Both the position numbers and the translations under genes were made by a program. A model generated the notes under the pieces. That model worked only from the letters and a program-made list of their open reading frames with translations. It was not told the DNA's origin and did not search any database. Of a DNA stretch of 64,000 nucleotides, positions 11,953 through 25,058 are shown in pieces; positions within the stretch are counted from its first letter, which is position 1; each line of letters begins with the position of its first letter. This DNA is from Liolophura sinensis (lineage: Eukaryota > Mollusca > Polyplacophora > Chitonida > Chitonidae): assembly GCF_032854445.1 (NCBI RefSeq), contig NC_088302.1, forward strand, positions 41,792,191-41,856,190, in the 5' to 3' direction.

Positions 11953-12977
11953 TAGGATAACTGCTGTTGTTGTGACTACATTTTAAGACACGCATACCAG
12001 TAAGTAGTCTGAGTTAGAGTCTGGGAAGTCGCGGAATAAAAGTACATCAAGTAACTCATACAATTAATGGCTATGAAGTGCGGAGTGATGTAAATTAAGT
12101 CACACTAAAATGGCATTATGCTACAAAAGGTCTTAATGAAATTTCACAACCTTTTGCTGCACTGAATTCCGTCTTTTATTAAATGTAATATAGCATTCTA
12201 GATAACTACCCTATTTCTTCCACCTTTTCGCATGTTTGAGGACAACTTTAAATAATGGTGAAAATTTATGTTTAATTATGTTTCCCCACATCAAGGCTTC
12301 ACAGAGAAAATCAAGTTTTTAGTTAGATAGTGAAATCTCCTCAGAATAGACTTAAAACACCAGGTGAACATGTTAATAGGTTGAAGAAATATAGGGTAGT
12401 GGTAACCTGGTAAAACGCAATGAAAAGAAATTAATCCTATTAGTGGATATAATATTTGCTTTGATATTTATATACTAGGCCTATTTGCTTGTAATACATC
12501 CTATTCAGGCAAGTCATACAACTCACGCTCACAACTTTGTGCGAGCAAATATCTCAGCAAGCCTGTATGCCACGCGGGCCAAGACAGGATTGCATAGTGG
12601 TCAGTTCAGGCCTAAATATTTCAAAATAAATATCGATTGTAGGAGTTCGTAAGTGTAACTAGATTTATAACTGTTGCAAAAGTTGATAAGAACACATTTA
12701 TTCAAAATAATTCAGTGAAAAACACCTCAACAAGAGGAAAAGCGACGATTTTCTGAGAAAAATTCTTGAGTAAGGTGTTAAACAACAATCAAATCAGAAA
12801 ATGAAAGCTAAGTTTAACTATTCCACACTTTTTTTGAAGGGGTGTGGAACATGACATGTTTGATTGGTTACAGAGTACATGTTTTAATAACACATGTGGT
12901 ATATTTCTGAGCATGTTTTGTTGTTTTCTGATCAAATACACAGCTGATTAATAAAAATGTGATTAAAATGTTGTTTA
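11953..12977. other. Intergenic, nothing recognised
   Basis: No supported exon or repeat. A fragment resembling a SINE 3' end (ttcttgagtaaggtgttaaacaacaatcaaatc) sits near 12760-12798. Confidence 0.4.
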
Positions 12978-13166
12978 CTCATGGGTTCAAGTCCAGTTTA
13001 TGATGGCTTCCCCTCTGGCCGCACGTGGGAAGGTCTCACAGCGGATGGTCGTGGGTTTCCACCGTGCTATGCCCGGTTTCGTCCCACCATAATAGTGGCC
13101 GCCGTCGTATAAGTGAAATATTCTTGAGTACGGCGTAAAACACTAATCAAATAAATAAAATAAATT
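12978..13166 (+). repeat. SINE family 1, partly 5'-truncated
   Basis: Begins within the B-box region (ggttcaagtccag) and runs to the core 'gaaatattcttgagtacggc' and an A/T tail. Confidence 0.85.
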
Positions 13167-13984
13167 TAAGTAATTTTCATAATTTTGCAAGAACACAGCT
13201 AAACAGGAATTAGGCATTTAGTGATTTATATTAAAAGAAATAGTTTTTCTTTCACCATTACGGATGTAATGTATTTTATATTTTACATTTTATTACAAAT
13301 TATTGCTTACCCGTTATTAACAATCTATTACCAATATTATATATATTACCAACATAATATTAATAATGGCTATTTTATGATGACTGCAGTAAATTATGAA
13401 ATGCTTAGTTAACTTAAATATGCTGAAATGATGAAATTTTTGTTGAATAAAAATAAATTTAGAACTGTGCTGTAAGAATGTTTAAGGTTATATACCAGTA
13501 AGTACCAAAGTTAACTACAATGGGAGCCCAACAAAGGCCCGGCAATAGGATCGTAAAATTATTAAATTGATATCAGATGTTCCTTTACCAGGTCACAACA
13601 ATAATGCCACATTAAAAGCAGTATGACGTTACAATAAAAATTGATACATTTAATTTGTAACATATAGTAGCCGTTGCGCAGACGTTGCGCTACAATGCAC
13701 AGTTGTGACATGACAATGGTTACAGGTACTTCTTCGCTCTAGCGCCACTTTCATTAAATAAAAAATATCCCTCCATCCCAGTATTTTCACCATATATTAA
13801 ATTGGGAGACCTGAACAAAAACAATTGTTATAAATAAATAAATTCAGTAATTTAATTGCCAGTTGAGCTATTAAAGTGAAGAACTTGGTAAGATGTTTAT
13901 TGTTTACTGGAAATAAACGTTTCTGAATATTGTTATCCCGTCGGTTATTGCTTTCATGAGTTTATTTTCTCAGTTTCAACAAAA
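13167..13984. other. Very AT-rich intergenic stretch
   Basis: Nothing recognised. The short open frames reflect base composition. Confidence 0.4.
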
Positions 13985-14352
13985 CTTTACCGGCCCCGAT
14001 AGCACAGTTAGTAGAGCGTCCGCTTCGGGTAGATCCAGGGTCAGTCCTGGGTCGAGTCACACCTAAGACCTTAAAAGAGGAAGTTGTAATTTCCTCACTT
14101 GGCGTTCAGCATGAAAGGGATAGTGCAACGACTGGTTGACCCGTATCAGTATAATGGCTCAGGTGAGGCGGCTTACTTATCTTCGGTAAGGCGTCTCAGT
14201 GAAGCAGCACTAGACAAAAGAGCGGTGGAAATTCGTCCTGCAACAAGGAGCCACATTACATGCACTCTAAGGATTCCTTCGTCGTCATATGACTGAAAAA
14301 TTATTAAGTACGACGTTAAACCCAAAACACTCACTCACTCACTCACTCACTC
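13985..14352 (+). repeat. SINE family 2, full length
   Basis: A tRNA-like head with A box (TAGCACAGTTAG...GAGCG) and B box (GGGTCGAGTC) is followed by the family body and a CACTCACTCACTCA tail. It defines the family's full structure together with the copy at 41058-41419. Confidence 0.9.
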
Positions 14353-14449
14353 AACGAAACTTCCTTGTGTTAACTTTTAGCTGGTTTCGCCAGATATCGT
14401 ATGATAGATGACTAATTGTTGGACTAAATAATTCTCGGGCAAATTAAAA

Positions 14450-15070
14450 CCATTAAAACAAAATAATGCATAATTATACATTTATTATTGTTACAAACCA
14501 GGAAACTGAAGAACATGAAGCACTTAACAGGTTTGTTGACCTGCAGCATGCAGACCTACTTGGTAACGCCTTGACATTCTCACCTACTCCCGAAACGCAC
14601 TCTTGCATACCGTATGAGTAGCCTTTTAGCATTCTCGAGGTGCCGAGGTGGTTAGCACGGTAGCGCCGCGCAATGGTTCATGAGCAACCTGCAGATGGTC
14701 ATGGATTTCCCCTGGGCTCTGCCCGGTTTCCACCCACCATAATGTTGGCTGCCGTCGTATAAGTCACATAACCTTGAGTAAAGCCTAAAACGGCAATCAA
14801 ATAAATAAATAATGTTTGCCAAATGGTCCACATTGTCTCTGGTCGAATTAGTAACACTTATTCTATGCTGGTTCAAACCACAACACGATTTCCTCTGATC
14901 TCCGCCAGTTACTCTTCTCTATGACAAGGCTTTTTTAAAAACGAACCCCAATACATGCATTTAACAAACTCAGCTTAGACAACGTAACGCTTTTGTCTCC
15001 ACAGACAGTCAGTGCAAAAGTATTAAGAACACAGGAGCTATTTCTAATACGAACCCCAATACATGCATTT
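14450..15070. repeat. Part of a segmental duplication, with a SINE family 1 insertion
   Basis: The flanks (acatttattattgttacaaa; caacgtaacgcttttgtctc) match the stretch at about 19050-20370. A SINE family 1 copy at about 14636-14812 lies at the equivalent place of the one at 19880-20132. This marks an older duplication of the receptor-cluster flank. Confidence 0.7.
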
Positions 15071-15986
15071 AAAGAACTCAGCTCAGATAATATGTTCCCA
15101 ATAGTCCGTGTTCTCTGGTAACGAACATTGTACAAAGGGTGTAGGTCTACGATGTTGAAGAATGAGAGTAAATGTCAGATAGCTCAATGACTGTGTCTTT
15201 TCAGTTGAATACACGGTATTAAACCCATGTCGAGTAATGCCAAAGATTTTATAAAGTTGCAATCTTGAGCTTACAACTCAGCGTTAGAACTGGTTTGTTC
15301 GTTTGATTGGCGTTTTACGCCTTGCGCACGAATATTTCACTTTTCACGAAAACGAAAACGGGCTCGGGAAACCCACGACCATCGACAGATCTTACAAACC
15401 TTCCCAAGTACAGCCGGAGAGGAGGCCAGCACGAGCAGCACTTGAACTCACATGGGATCGCATTGGTGATAGGCTCCTGGCGATTGTGCTGCACTAGAAC
15501 TCTAACCACTTGGCCACAGAGGCCTCCGCTTTCAGGAAAGTAAGTACAATAAATATGTTTGCATTGCATTATATGAACACTACGCGAGTAAAACCATAGA
15601 AGCGACGACAGTGTGATAGTGGATCACATGAAATTCATTTGTCAGTTCACCTGATACCCAAATACTTTATGGAGACACAGCCATAACAAAATAAGACAAT
15701 ATTGTTGAAAGCGGCTTTGTTACGTACATTATTGGGGTAAGATTATCATTTATATTTCCTAAAACCGGATGTTTAAAATTATAATGCAGTGACCTACCTT
15801 TGTAGCCAAGATCGAGGCGATCACCAGAATGTTCCCAAACGTTCCAGAAACATAGCAGACTATGAGGATTGTGATGTCTGCGATTGCCAATGGCGGGTTT
15901 TTCTCCAGAAGAGGGACATCGGTGTGGTTAACGCCCATACCAAACCTTGTCGCATCTATAGACTGGCTATGCAACATAAGTTCCAC
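15070..15986 (-). pseudogene. GPCR copy D: exon 1 plus exon 2 remnant
   Basis: Exon 1 (15986-15798) is open and reads FGMGVNHTDVPLLEKNPP, then TM1 with FGNILVIASILATK and a GTAGGT donor. The conserved MNL start is lost (ATA GAT), so translation would need an upstream Met in LMLHSQSIDA. At about 15125-15075 a scrap of exon 2 reads RTRTIGN and then leaves the receptor sequence before the LAVAD motif of TM2. No exon 3 follows downstream on the minus strand. I call it a pseudogene. Confidence 0.75.
15297..15530 (-). repeat. SINE family 1, minus strand
   Basis: The reverse complement carries the head (ggcctctgtggccaagtggttagagt) and body of the family, with divergence in the middle. It lies inside the intron of receptor copy D. 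Confidence 0.8.
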
Positions 15987-15999
15987 GCCTCTAACACAG

Positions 16000-16915
16000 A
16001 CAATGAACTAGTCCTGTGTTACCGGTGACAAATACCATGGCGTAATTAATGTTTAAATGATTGCTGAAAGAAATTGTTGCAAATTAAATTAGTAGCTAAT
16101 GTATTTCATGCCAAGAAGCGAGTAAAAGAATCATGTCCATTGACGTAAAATACAGTTACATACTGGGTGTGCTTGTCGAAGGGGGGAAATTTTTAAATAG
16201 ATTAAGTGTATTGATTTTTATGATTGGCCGATGTTTGTGGAGTCGATAAAGCTTTACGGCTTGTTACTACATTCAGATTTGAATTTGAGTGTTGTTTACT
16301 TTTCGGGTATGATCTCGATTTCATACTGTTGTATTATCTTATGACATCATAATGCGGAAGACACCAAACAGGAAACCCGGTACCTTTTCTGCCATTCAGG
16401 TTTTCAGTGTTTCTGCGTGGTTTTCGCAACTCAGAAATTTCAACCCGTAAGTTATAATCATGATAGTAAAATACCCTTGAGTTCGGCGTAAACACTAATC
16501 AAGTAATTATAGAAATGAAAATGGACGCCAGCCACTGTGAGACCAATCGTTTAGTTTTTTTTTATGTATATCAGACTAAGAGACAAAAAGAGCAGACACC
16601 CAGCCAGGGATTGTATCCGCGCCTTTTGTTTATTGTTTACTGGAAATAAACGTTTCTGAATATTGTTATCCCATCAGTCATTGCTTTTATGAGTTTATTA
16701 TGGTTACAAACCAAGAAACCAGTTTAAACCAACCAGGAAATGAAGTCCCTTTTTTACAGTGTCGTGCGACCTTAATACTGGCTGTTTTTATCTGCAAATC
16801 TTTGTTACTGAGTTATAGTTCATGATAAAACTCGATTGCAGCGCTGCCAATTAATAACAATAATGCTTTATGTCAGGCAACAAGGTCCATATGAAAGGAA
16901 GGTTTTACAATAGAA
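16000..16915. other. Intergenic; SINE 3' end near 16459-16515
   Basis: A tail fragment (agtaaaatacccttgagttc ... actaatcaagtaat) is recognisable. The stretch near 16630-16700 (tgtttactggaaataaacgt) recurs at 13900 and 18900 and belongs to the duplicated cluster flank. Confidence 0.5.
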
Positions 16916-16924
16916 GTAAGGCTG

Positions 16925-17360
16925 ATCAGCCGATGGCTTCTGACAAAACAAAATATAGCCCAATATACTCCACCAGACATAACATCCATCACGAGGAAGT
17001 CTGGATCCAGTGTGGAAGAATCACCGGCAACCGGACTTCGAGTTGAACGCGTGCCTCACGCTTTCGGGTTACAAAGCAGAGGTTTGAATCCCACCGGCCA
17101 CCTTGGTGTGGACAGTGAGTTGAAGGGGTTGGCTAATAAGTGCATAGACAGTTTACATCGGGTTAATACAATGGATTGTAGCGTAATGTCCGCTTACCTT
17201 TGTAGCCAAGACCGAGACAATCACCAGGATGTTTCCAAAAGTTCCAGAAACACAGCAGACACTGAGGATTGTGATATATGTAATTGCCAATAGCGAATTT
17301 TTCTGCAGCAGAGAAACATCGGTGTGGTTAACGCCCATTCCCAAATGTTGTAAGATTCAT
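16925..17360 (-). pseudogene. GPCR copy C: exon 1 with frameshift plus an exon 3 scrap
   Basis: Exon 1 (17360-17198) is nearly identical to that of receptor A and keeps the donor AAG|GTAAGC. One extra G after the MNLTTF codons breaks the frame from the conserved start; only a downstream Met at 17344 (MGMGVNHTD) is in frame with TM1. About 190 bp further on, at about 16928-16975, a short piece matches the exon 3 segment around the third cytoplasmic loop (ctgatcagccgatggcttct). The rest of exon 3 and all of exon 2 are gone, so this is a deletion-derived pseudogene. Confidence 0.8.
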
Positions 17361-18500
17361 TGTATGCAATAATTCAGTTGCAATTTAGCCTATCAGCCTA
17401 TCGTCCAGCTGCAGTTAAGTCTATCATCCAGTTACGTTTACAACTATGCGACACAAACTCCACAGCTCAACTTTAAAACTCAAGTTAGTTCCCAGGACGA
17501 TGTATACTTGTACAGCTACATACAGTAAGCAGTTCAATGATTATGTATGTAAAGATGTAGATTTGGCAATTAATTCAGAGGAGTGAAAATAGACACCCAA
17601 TACCAGGACGCTGCAAGGTAATTTGTGGCTTCATATCGTGTAAATAAAATGATAAAGTAATTTGTGAATCAAACATGTCCTAATGTGTTTATAACGCTTA
17701 CTCCCAATCCCAGTTATAAGCGGTAAAAAGGAGATCGCTGACGTGCGCGTCACAGCTATGATGCCACAATGCAGAAATTCACAGCCTCTTGAGCTGTTAT
17801 ATTGCGCTAAGAGCTCCAAATAAAAGAGGCGCCGGAGAAATTATATCTGTTGCCTTGTTTGTTTGGTTGGTTGGTGTTTAACATCGTTGTAAACATGTTT
17901 TCGGTCGTACTACGACGGTGACTCCTTGTAATAGGCCAGGCCTCATGCTCTAAGCCATGTAGGCCCTAGTAGCAAGATTACTTTCAGATGTCAAAATCTC
18001 AGGTGTGATAACAAACTGGATTGAGCCCGGAATCTACCGTTTACGAAGCAAATGTACTAACCACTACGCCACCGCGGCCGATCGTTAATTTTTCTGAATC
18101 ATCAATGATTTTCTATTCCATGATATTTCGCATTCTCAACATACTTACATGTACTTATGTACAACAGCTATTCCTTCTCCGAACTATTAATCTGTCCGGC
18201 AGGATAGAAGGCACTGTATGATCTCTTATTGGTGAAGCTAAAAATTTTTAATATTTCAAAACTTAAATCAATTTGCTTGTATCATCCGTGCCAATAAATT
18301 GATTCATCATGCACAGCAATATTCTGGTAATTTTAGAATTATTTCACAAGACATTCTGATATACACAATTACCCAACGAGAGTGGGAGAATTATCTTTGT
18401 GTATAGAGTCAGTTAATTGTACATCACTGTTTAAATCTCGACCATAACAGATCATGTATGTAATTGCTGTGTGTGAGCATTTTTCAGTGTGTATAGTTGT
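17000..18500. repeat. Recent segmental duplication, unit 1 (matches 22310-24180)
   Basis: From about 17000 the sequence tracks about 22310-24180 closely. It shares receptor exon 1, the block at 17700-17940 (equivalent to 23010-23250) and the block at 18350-18500 (equivalent to 24029-24170). Indels account for the length difference. Confidence 0.85.
17855..18082 (-). repeat. SINE family 3 (tRNA-derived), minus strand
   Basis: The reverse complement starts 'gcggtggcgtagtggttagt' (A-box-like) with GGGCTCAATCC as B box and ends in a 'ttaaacaccaaccaacc' segment. The copy at 23165-23380 is its duplicate, truncated at the head. Confidence 0.75.
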
Positions 18501-18656
18501 TGCATGTGTCACTGTCAATATTTTCTGCATGACTTTGAGAAGAGAACAAGTTCTTCGGAACTTTTTCTCCTACCGAAAACCAATATATATGTGTGTGTAT
18601 ACACTTCAGTTATACTTTCATGATTATATGATATACATATATATAACGTCATAACG

Positions 18657-18773
<117 letters not shown>

Positions 18774-18889
18774 CATGAAAGTAAAATACCCTTGACTTCG
18801 GCGTGAGCACTGATCAAATAAATATAGAAATGAAAATGGACTGAGAGTCAAAAAGAGCAGACACCCAGCCAGGGATTGTATCCGATCCC

Positions 18890-20400
18890 TATGTTTATTG
18901 TTTACTTGAAATAAACGTTCTGAATATTGTTACCCCATCAACGAAACTTCCTTGTGTGAACCTTTCGCTGGTTATATCGGTCATATGATAAACGACTAAT
19001 TGTTGGACTATATAATTATCGGGCAAACTGAAACCATTAAAACAAAACTTATACATTTATTATGGGTACAAATCAGGAAACCGGTTTAAGCCAACCACTG
19101 ATTTCTTAACTATAGTAGCATATTTAGAGAACTTCCTTAGTAACATATTTGCACGTACACCCAGTATCCGTTTTTGTGCTACAGTATCAGAGTTATCATA
19201 CAGACCACTAGTAAGTATATGACCTAAGCATACATATGACTGCACGTAGAGCAATATCGCATTGTTAAGCATGACACGCGGAAGGGTAAAATGCTATCGG
19301 ATGACGTTATGTCTCCATATTTGTTCTCAACTATTAGAGTGATAACAACATGAGTAAGCAAACTCCCCAGGAAGTTATCCATGTTTACTATCAAAGATAC
19401 TCATCTTGCGGCCCCTGCATGGCCATACAAAAACTAGACATACAAGTTAACTGTAAGTATTGATATACTTGCTGTACAAAACCTGAACTGAAAGATCAGA
19501 TTAAATTTGGAAACGTTTAGAACAGACACTACGCCATGGCCAAGTAAACAGCAGAGTCGGTCACGTACATATTTCGCCGAGCTTATCCTTGCGGCAAAAT
19601 AGTACCTACTCTGGTGACAGAGTATTAATCGAATGGCTACTCCTTAACTAATGCCACATAATCCCAGTGTATTCGCATCAGTTTGTTTGTTCATCTGTTA
19701 ACAACGTCCTCTGTGATTTTCAATGAATGTTTTCATATTGTGGACCGAAGTCACAAGAACTTTCTTATGGTTTATTTGCAGCATGCAGGCCTAATATGGT
19801 ATCGCCTTAACATTCTCACCTAGACCCGAAACGTATTCTTGCATTAGAGTACTATCGTATGGCTAGCCTTTTAGCATTCTCCGTTGCAGAGGTGGTTAGC
19901 ATGCCAGCGCGGCGCAATGATTCATGAGTCTCTCGCCAATACAGTCGCTGTGAGTTTAAGTCCAGCTCATGCTGGCTTCCTCCCCGGCTGAACGTGGGAA
20001 TATTTGTCAGATACCTGCGGATGGTCATGGGTTTCCCCTGGGCTCTGCCCGGTTTCCTCCCACCTTAATGCTGGCTACCGTTGTATAAGTGAAATATCCT
20101 TAAGTAAAGCCTAATACACCAATCAAATAAATAATGTTGGCCAAATTGTCCACATTGTCTCGGGTCGAATTAGTAACACTTATCCTATGCTGGTTCAAAC
20201 CACAATACGATTTCCTCTTGTTTCGGCCAGTTACTTTTCTCTATGACAAGGCTATTTTAAATACAAACTCCAATACATGCACTTAACAAACTCAGTTCAG
20301 ACATTGTAACACTTTCGTCTCCACACACACTCAGTGCGGAACTCTTAGGAACACAAGAGAGCCATATAGGCCATAAATGAAATATACAAAGTACTTTAAA
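18890..20400. repeat. Duplicated cluster flank with SINE family 1 at 19880-20132
   Basis: Blocks match 14450-15070 and 24880-25000 (for example 'gagccatataggccataaat' near 20363 and near 24940). The contained SINE family 1 copy has a complete head (gaggtggttagcatgccagc) and the tail AATCAAATAAATAA. Confidence 0.75.
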
Positions 20401-20570
20401 ATCCTGGAAGTTCACATCGTCCCCATGGGTAAAATCTTCGATTGAAGATCAGATCAGGAAAACAAGTTGGGTTAACAAAAAACAGAATTATCCTTCCATC
20501 AAGTTGTCATTCTGTAATGAATCGGAGTCCCTTCAGCCCCTGGCACATCATCTCATAATCCCCGTGGATT

Positions 20571-22677
20571 TTACTTCCAACATTTTATGGAATTTAGGGT
20601 GTTTTTGAAGGCGGCTCGGAATTGTTGGTTTGCCAGTCCGTAAATCATCCAGTTGAGACTGGAGCTTAGATAAGCAATCGCGATGGTCAACAAATATACT
20701 TCCTGCCCGAGAGAGTCCGTTTTGTCGATGATGGTAACAACGGTGTACGGCATTATACATACATACACACTGATGACTATTACCAGTGAAGTGTGGGCCA
20801 GCTTGATCGAGTCTGACTGCCGAGCTTGACTCATCAGCCGATGGCTTCTGACAAAGCAAAAGATAGCTGAATATGATACAGTAACGGCCACGAAAGCCAA
20901 CAGAGCGAATATTTTAAGAATCACGGAATTAGCATGACGATCGTAAAAACACTGTTCCACTTTGAAGTCAAAACCGTGACCCCGGCTGTGCCATTTGAGG
21001 AGATAGCGAACGTCAGAGAGGATAGTAATTGTCCAGACAACAGCGATCAGAACACTTGTGGATAGCCTGGTGAACAGTTTGTCACAGTATACTGAGAAAC
21101 AAATATGGACGAATCTATGAAAGCTGACAAGTGCTACGCCAGCGATAGAGGCCAAGCACGAGATAACCACAAGCCCACCAGCTACCTCACACAGGACAGG
21201 ACGGTCGTCATAAAACATCTTTCCCAAGATGGCACCTGAGTGGCAGAAAACAACAAAGCAAACAGGATTAAAAACTTTCTGTAAAATCACAGGGCAAATG
21301 TTAATGCGACTGGCTGAAATCTGTAAAATATTTATGAAGCAAAACTACTGTTATCGGAAATCTAGTCTCTGCAATTCGCTGCTCCTCACCGTCCTTGTAT
21401 AAGAAGGAGATATCGGTATAGGTCCGATTCACATTCATTTCCAGCTTTCTCCAGGTAAAAATAAATATGAATTTATGTCTAAAACCGGATGCCCAATGAC
21501 AACCTTAACATTACCATCAGGTAAATATGTAAAATATACAACTGCCATGCCCCAAAAACGGTAATTTAATGACCTCAGAGGAGAAAGGCCACAGCTCAGG
21601 AAAGTGTACCTTAAGGATTGTAAATTCTATATTCGAACTAAAATATTTCTTGCCGGAAGGCAGTAAAATGTGTAGCTTGACTGTTGGAAGGTTATTTTCT
21701 ACAGAAGGACTTTAAAATGCATAATCAACTCATATTAATCAGATCTCCATGCGAACAGTTGACCCACCTGTAACAGCGGAACTGTCCAACACAGAACACA
21801 CAAGGAGATCAGCCACAGCCAGATTCAAGATAAACATGTTCCCAATAGTCCGAATTTTCTGACAACCAAAGCAAAAGGAAAGAACTGTTGTAAGCCTTGG
21901 CAGTGAACCTTATATACTTGACCGAGAAACTAGAACATCCGTCAAATTATTGAGAAACCCCAGAAAAACGTTGCCTGTGTAGTACGAAGAATGTCGGTAT
22001 ATACAGGTTGTAATCATATGTCGTCATATTATTTGCATTCACCCAGGGGCGGGTTAAGTACTGAGGTTACAAAACTTGCGTTCTTAGAATTGATTGCTTG
22101 GTTCTCGACATACGAGGGTATACCTAAACAAATCGTCAGGCCCAGTATCGAAGTAATAATAGCACCACCTAGCCGATTGATTGACTTAATTATATATCCA
22201 TTTATTTGACGTTCTATGCTCTACTTTTATTCAAGAATATTCCACTTATGCAACGCCACTCCCCCCCCCCGCCCCCACCCCCCGCCCCCACCAGACATAA
22301 CACCCATCACGAGGAAGTCTGGATCCAGTGTGGAAGAATCACCGCCAAACAAACTTAAAGTTGAACGCGTGCCTCACGCTTTCGGCTTACAAAGCAGAGG
22401 TTTGAATCCCACCGGCCACCTTGGTGTGGACAGTGAGTTGAAGGGGTTGGCTAATAAGTGCATAGACAGTTTACATCGGGTTAATACAATGGATTGTAGC
22501 GTAATGTCCGCTTACCTTTGTAGCCAAGATCGAGACGATCACCAGGATGTTTCCAAAAGTTCCAGAAACACCGCAGACACTGAGGATTGTGATATATGTA
22601 ATTGCCAATGGCGGATTTTTCTGCAGCAGAGGAACATCGGTGTGGTTAACGCCCATTCCAAATGTTGTAAGATTCAT
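20571..22677 (-). CDS. Melatonin-receptor-like rhodopsin-family GPCR A, 3 exons, 305 aa
   Basis: Exon 1 is 22677-22516 (54 codons, donor AAG|GTAAGC), exon 2 is 21858-21768 (acceptor TGTCAG, donor ACAG|GTGGGT) and exon 3 is 21235-20571 (acceptor CTCAG, ends at the stop). Phases agree (0, then 1), giving 305 residues. The N-terminus has a glycosylation site (NHT). TM1 holds FGNILVIVSIL. TM2 holds GNMFILNLAVADLLV. A Cys before TM3 (PVLCEV) and one in the second outer loop (VEQCFYD) can form the usual disulfide. FHRFVHIC stands at the DRY site, TM6 has CIMPY, and TM7 has SLNWMIYGLANQQFRAAF in place of NPxxY. The RxxxIC(H)S...DKL block and the NxxIYGLxNQxFR block are typical of melatonin receptors and their invertebrate relatives, including the Moody/Tre1-type group. 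The ligand is unknown. The start was chosen because MNLTTFG is shared by copies A, B and C. Confidence 0.88.
22258..22292. repeat. C-rich low-complexity tract
   Basis: Runs of C broken by single G or A, in intron 1 of receptor A. It is absent from the equivalent place in the copy C duplicate. Confidence 0.85.
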
Positions 22678-24180
22678 TGTATGCAATAATTCAGTTGCAG
22701 TTTAGCCTATCAGCCTATCTTCCAGCTGCAGGTATGTCTATCATCGAGTTGCGACACAAACTCCACAGCTCAACTTCAAAACTCGCAACAAGTTAGTTCC
22801 AGACGATGTATACTTGTACAGCTACATACAGTAAGCAGTTCAATGATTATGTATGTAAAAATGTAGATTTGGCAATTAGTTAAGAGGAGTAGAAAATAGA
22901 CACCCAATACCAGGACGCTGTATGGTAATTTGTGGATTCATATCGTGTATTTATATTCCAATAAAGTAATTTGTGAACCAAACATGTTTAATGTGTTTAT
23001 AACGCTTACTTCCAATCCCAGTTATAAGCGGTAAAAAGGAGATCGCTGACGTGCGCGTCACAGCTATGATGCCACAATGCAGAAATTCACAGCCTCTTGA
23101 GCTGTTATATTGCGCTAAGAGTTCCAAATAAAAGAGGCTCCGGAGAAATTATAACTGTTGCCTTGTTTGTTTGGTTGGTTGGTGTTTAACATCGTTGTAA
23201 ACATGTTTTCGGTCGTATTACGACGGTGACTCCTTGTAATAGGCCCGCCTGATGTTGACATATTCATAGCGCTGTCTCACGGGAACGAGAAGGAAACGGG
23301 AAGCAAGATTACTTATAGATGTTAAAGTCTCAGGTGTGATTACAAACGGAATAGAGCTCGAAATCTACCGTTTACGGTTTTCCGTATACTGAGACACACA
23401 CTTACATGTACTTATGTACAACAGCTATTCCTTTTCCGAACACAGGCTATTGGGACTATTAATCTGTCTGGAAGGATGGAAGGCACTGTATGATCTCTTA
23501 TTGGACAAGCTAACATTTTAAATATTTTAGAAGTTAAATCAATTTGCAGGGGCCGCAACTGCGGAAGACCGCCCCCCCCCCACCCCCCGGCAAAAACGTT
23601 CCACTAAAGTTGACCAAAAAATATTTTAGTCAATATTTCTTACCTAGCTATTAACATTCATTCCACAGATATTTGTTGTAGCCTATATAAACCAATATTT
23701 CAATTTCGTACCAATTTACTAAATAGTATATAGGCCTATTTAGATATGTTCTGTTTAATGTCAACCATTCCATATTGTTCTCGGTGGAAGACAGCGTGTT
23801 TGACAGAATTACCTCTCTTGAATCGTACTGCGCAGGAAGCAGAAGCCATTTCCGTTTGGTGGACAAGACAGATGCCGCAGTTTTACTTGTACTGTTTGTA
23901 ACCCTAGAATCCATGACAATAAATACTATATATTCAATGACAGCCTGTTTTCAACCCCACCTAAGCTGAGCTTGAATTAATCTGTTAACTGTTAACAAAG
24001 CCCCTGTTAATTTTTGAAGTATTCAACAAGACATTCTGATATCCACAATTACCCAACGACAGTGGGAGAATTATCTTTGTGTATAGAGTCAGTTAACTGT
24101 ACATCACTGTTAAAATCTCGGCTATAACAGGTCATGTATCTTATTCCTCTGTGTAAGCATTTTTCAGTTGGTATTATGTA
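22310..24180. repeat. Recent segmental duplication, unit 2 (matches 17000-18500)
   Basis: Contains exon 1 of receptor A and its upstream flank. Inside it, about 23390-24025 carries extra sequence, including a C-rich tract at 23570-23598, that unit 1 lacks or has lost. Confidence 0.8.
23165..23380 (-). repeat. SINE family 3, head-truncated
   Basis: Matches 17855-18040 almost base for base and breaks off after 'aatctaccgtttacg', where the tRNA-like head should follow. Confidence 0.75.
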
Positions 24181-25030
24181 TGTATAAATATACTAAAGTC
24201 ATATTTATATCGTGTATAAATTTATATCATGTATAAATGAAAATGAAATGAAACAAGTCATGTTCTTGAATATTTTCGAAGGATGAGATGGTCCTGTATA
24301 TTTCGACACCATGAGAATAACAAATATTTCAGGGCCGTATGAAGTCCCAGAAAACAGGCGACGGAAAACTTCTGAGTATACGTTCATGTCAACACAAATG
24401 GATGTGTCTTTATCATCAGACATCTTGTGGCGTCCTCAAACAGGGGACACGTCCATTTTCTCCGGCAAAAAGCGACCATTATATCTTAATCTGAATAATA
24501 AGAGATCCGTTAAATATCTTTGGACCATCATCATTTCTTGAATTTGGAGGACCGACATTTTCAACATTTCTAAACTATCAGAAGTATACTGAAACATTAT
24601 TGGCTGATTTTATCTGCAAGTCTATCTCACTATGCCAGTCCATAACAAAATAAATTTGTAGCATAAATTAATACATGTACTATAAATGATACACGTCTTG
24701 CCGCCATGCATTACATGGTCATAAAACCTGTACATACAAAATTACGGTAATCATTGATACACAAGCCGTGCAAAGATCTGAGCTGATAGGTCAAATTTAA
24801 TTTGGAAACATTTGAACGTGGGAACACAGCACAGAGCCCTTGTCACGCAAACAGAAGAGTCGATCATGTACAAATTTGGCCAAGCATACCCTATTCGTCT
24901 CCACAATCAGTCAGAGCGAAACTCTTAAGAACACAGGAGAGCCATATAGGCCATAAATGAAAAATACAAAGTACGGTACTTTAAAATCCTGCTGTAATTC
25001 TGTAATGAGTCAGGCTCCTGTTAGCCCCTG
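24181..25030. other. Intergenic; duplicated flank at the right end
   Basis: No gene recognised. About 24880-25000 matches the 3' flank of receptor A (20330-20400) and is probably the 3' untranslated region of receptor B. Confidence 0.5.
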
Positions 25031-25058
25031 TCACACCGTCACATAATTACTATGGACT

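Noticed and set aside
13985-14100. tRNA-like sequence with A and B boxes
   Set aside because: It is the head of a SINE; the acceptor stem does not pair and the family is dispersed, so it is not called a tRNA gene.
16996-17013. An 18-base match (gaggaagtctggatccag) shared by receptor flanks (here and near 22312) and HSCB exon 2 near 31274
   Set aside because: Flanking bases do not match, so a captured gene piece cannot be claimed. Probably chance.
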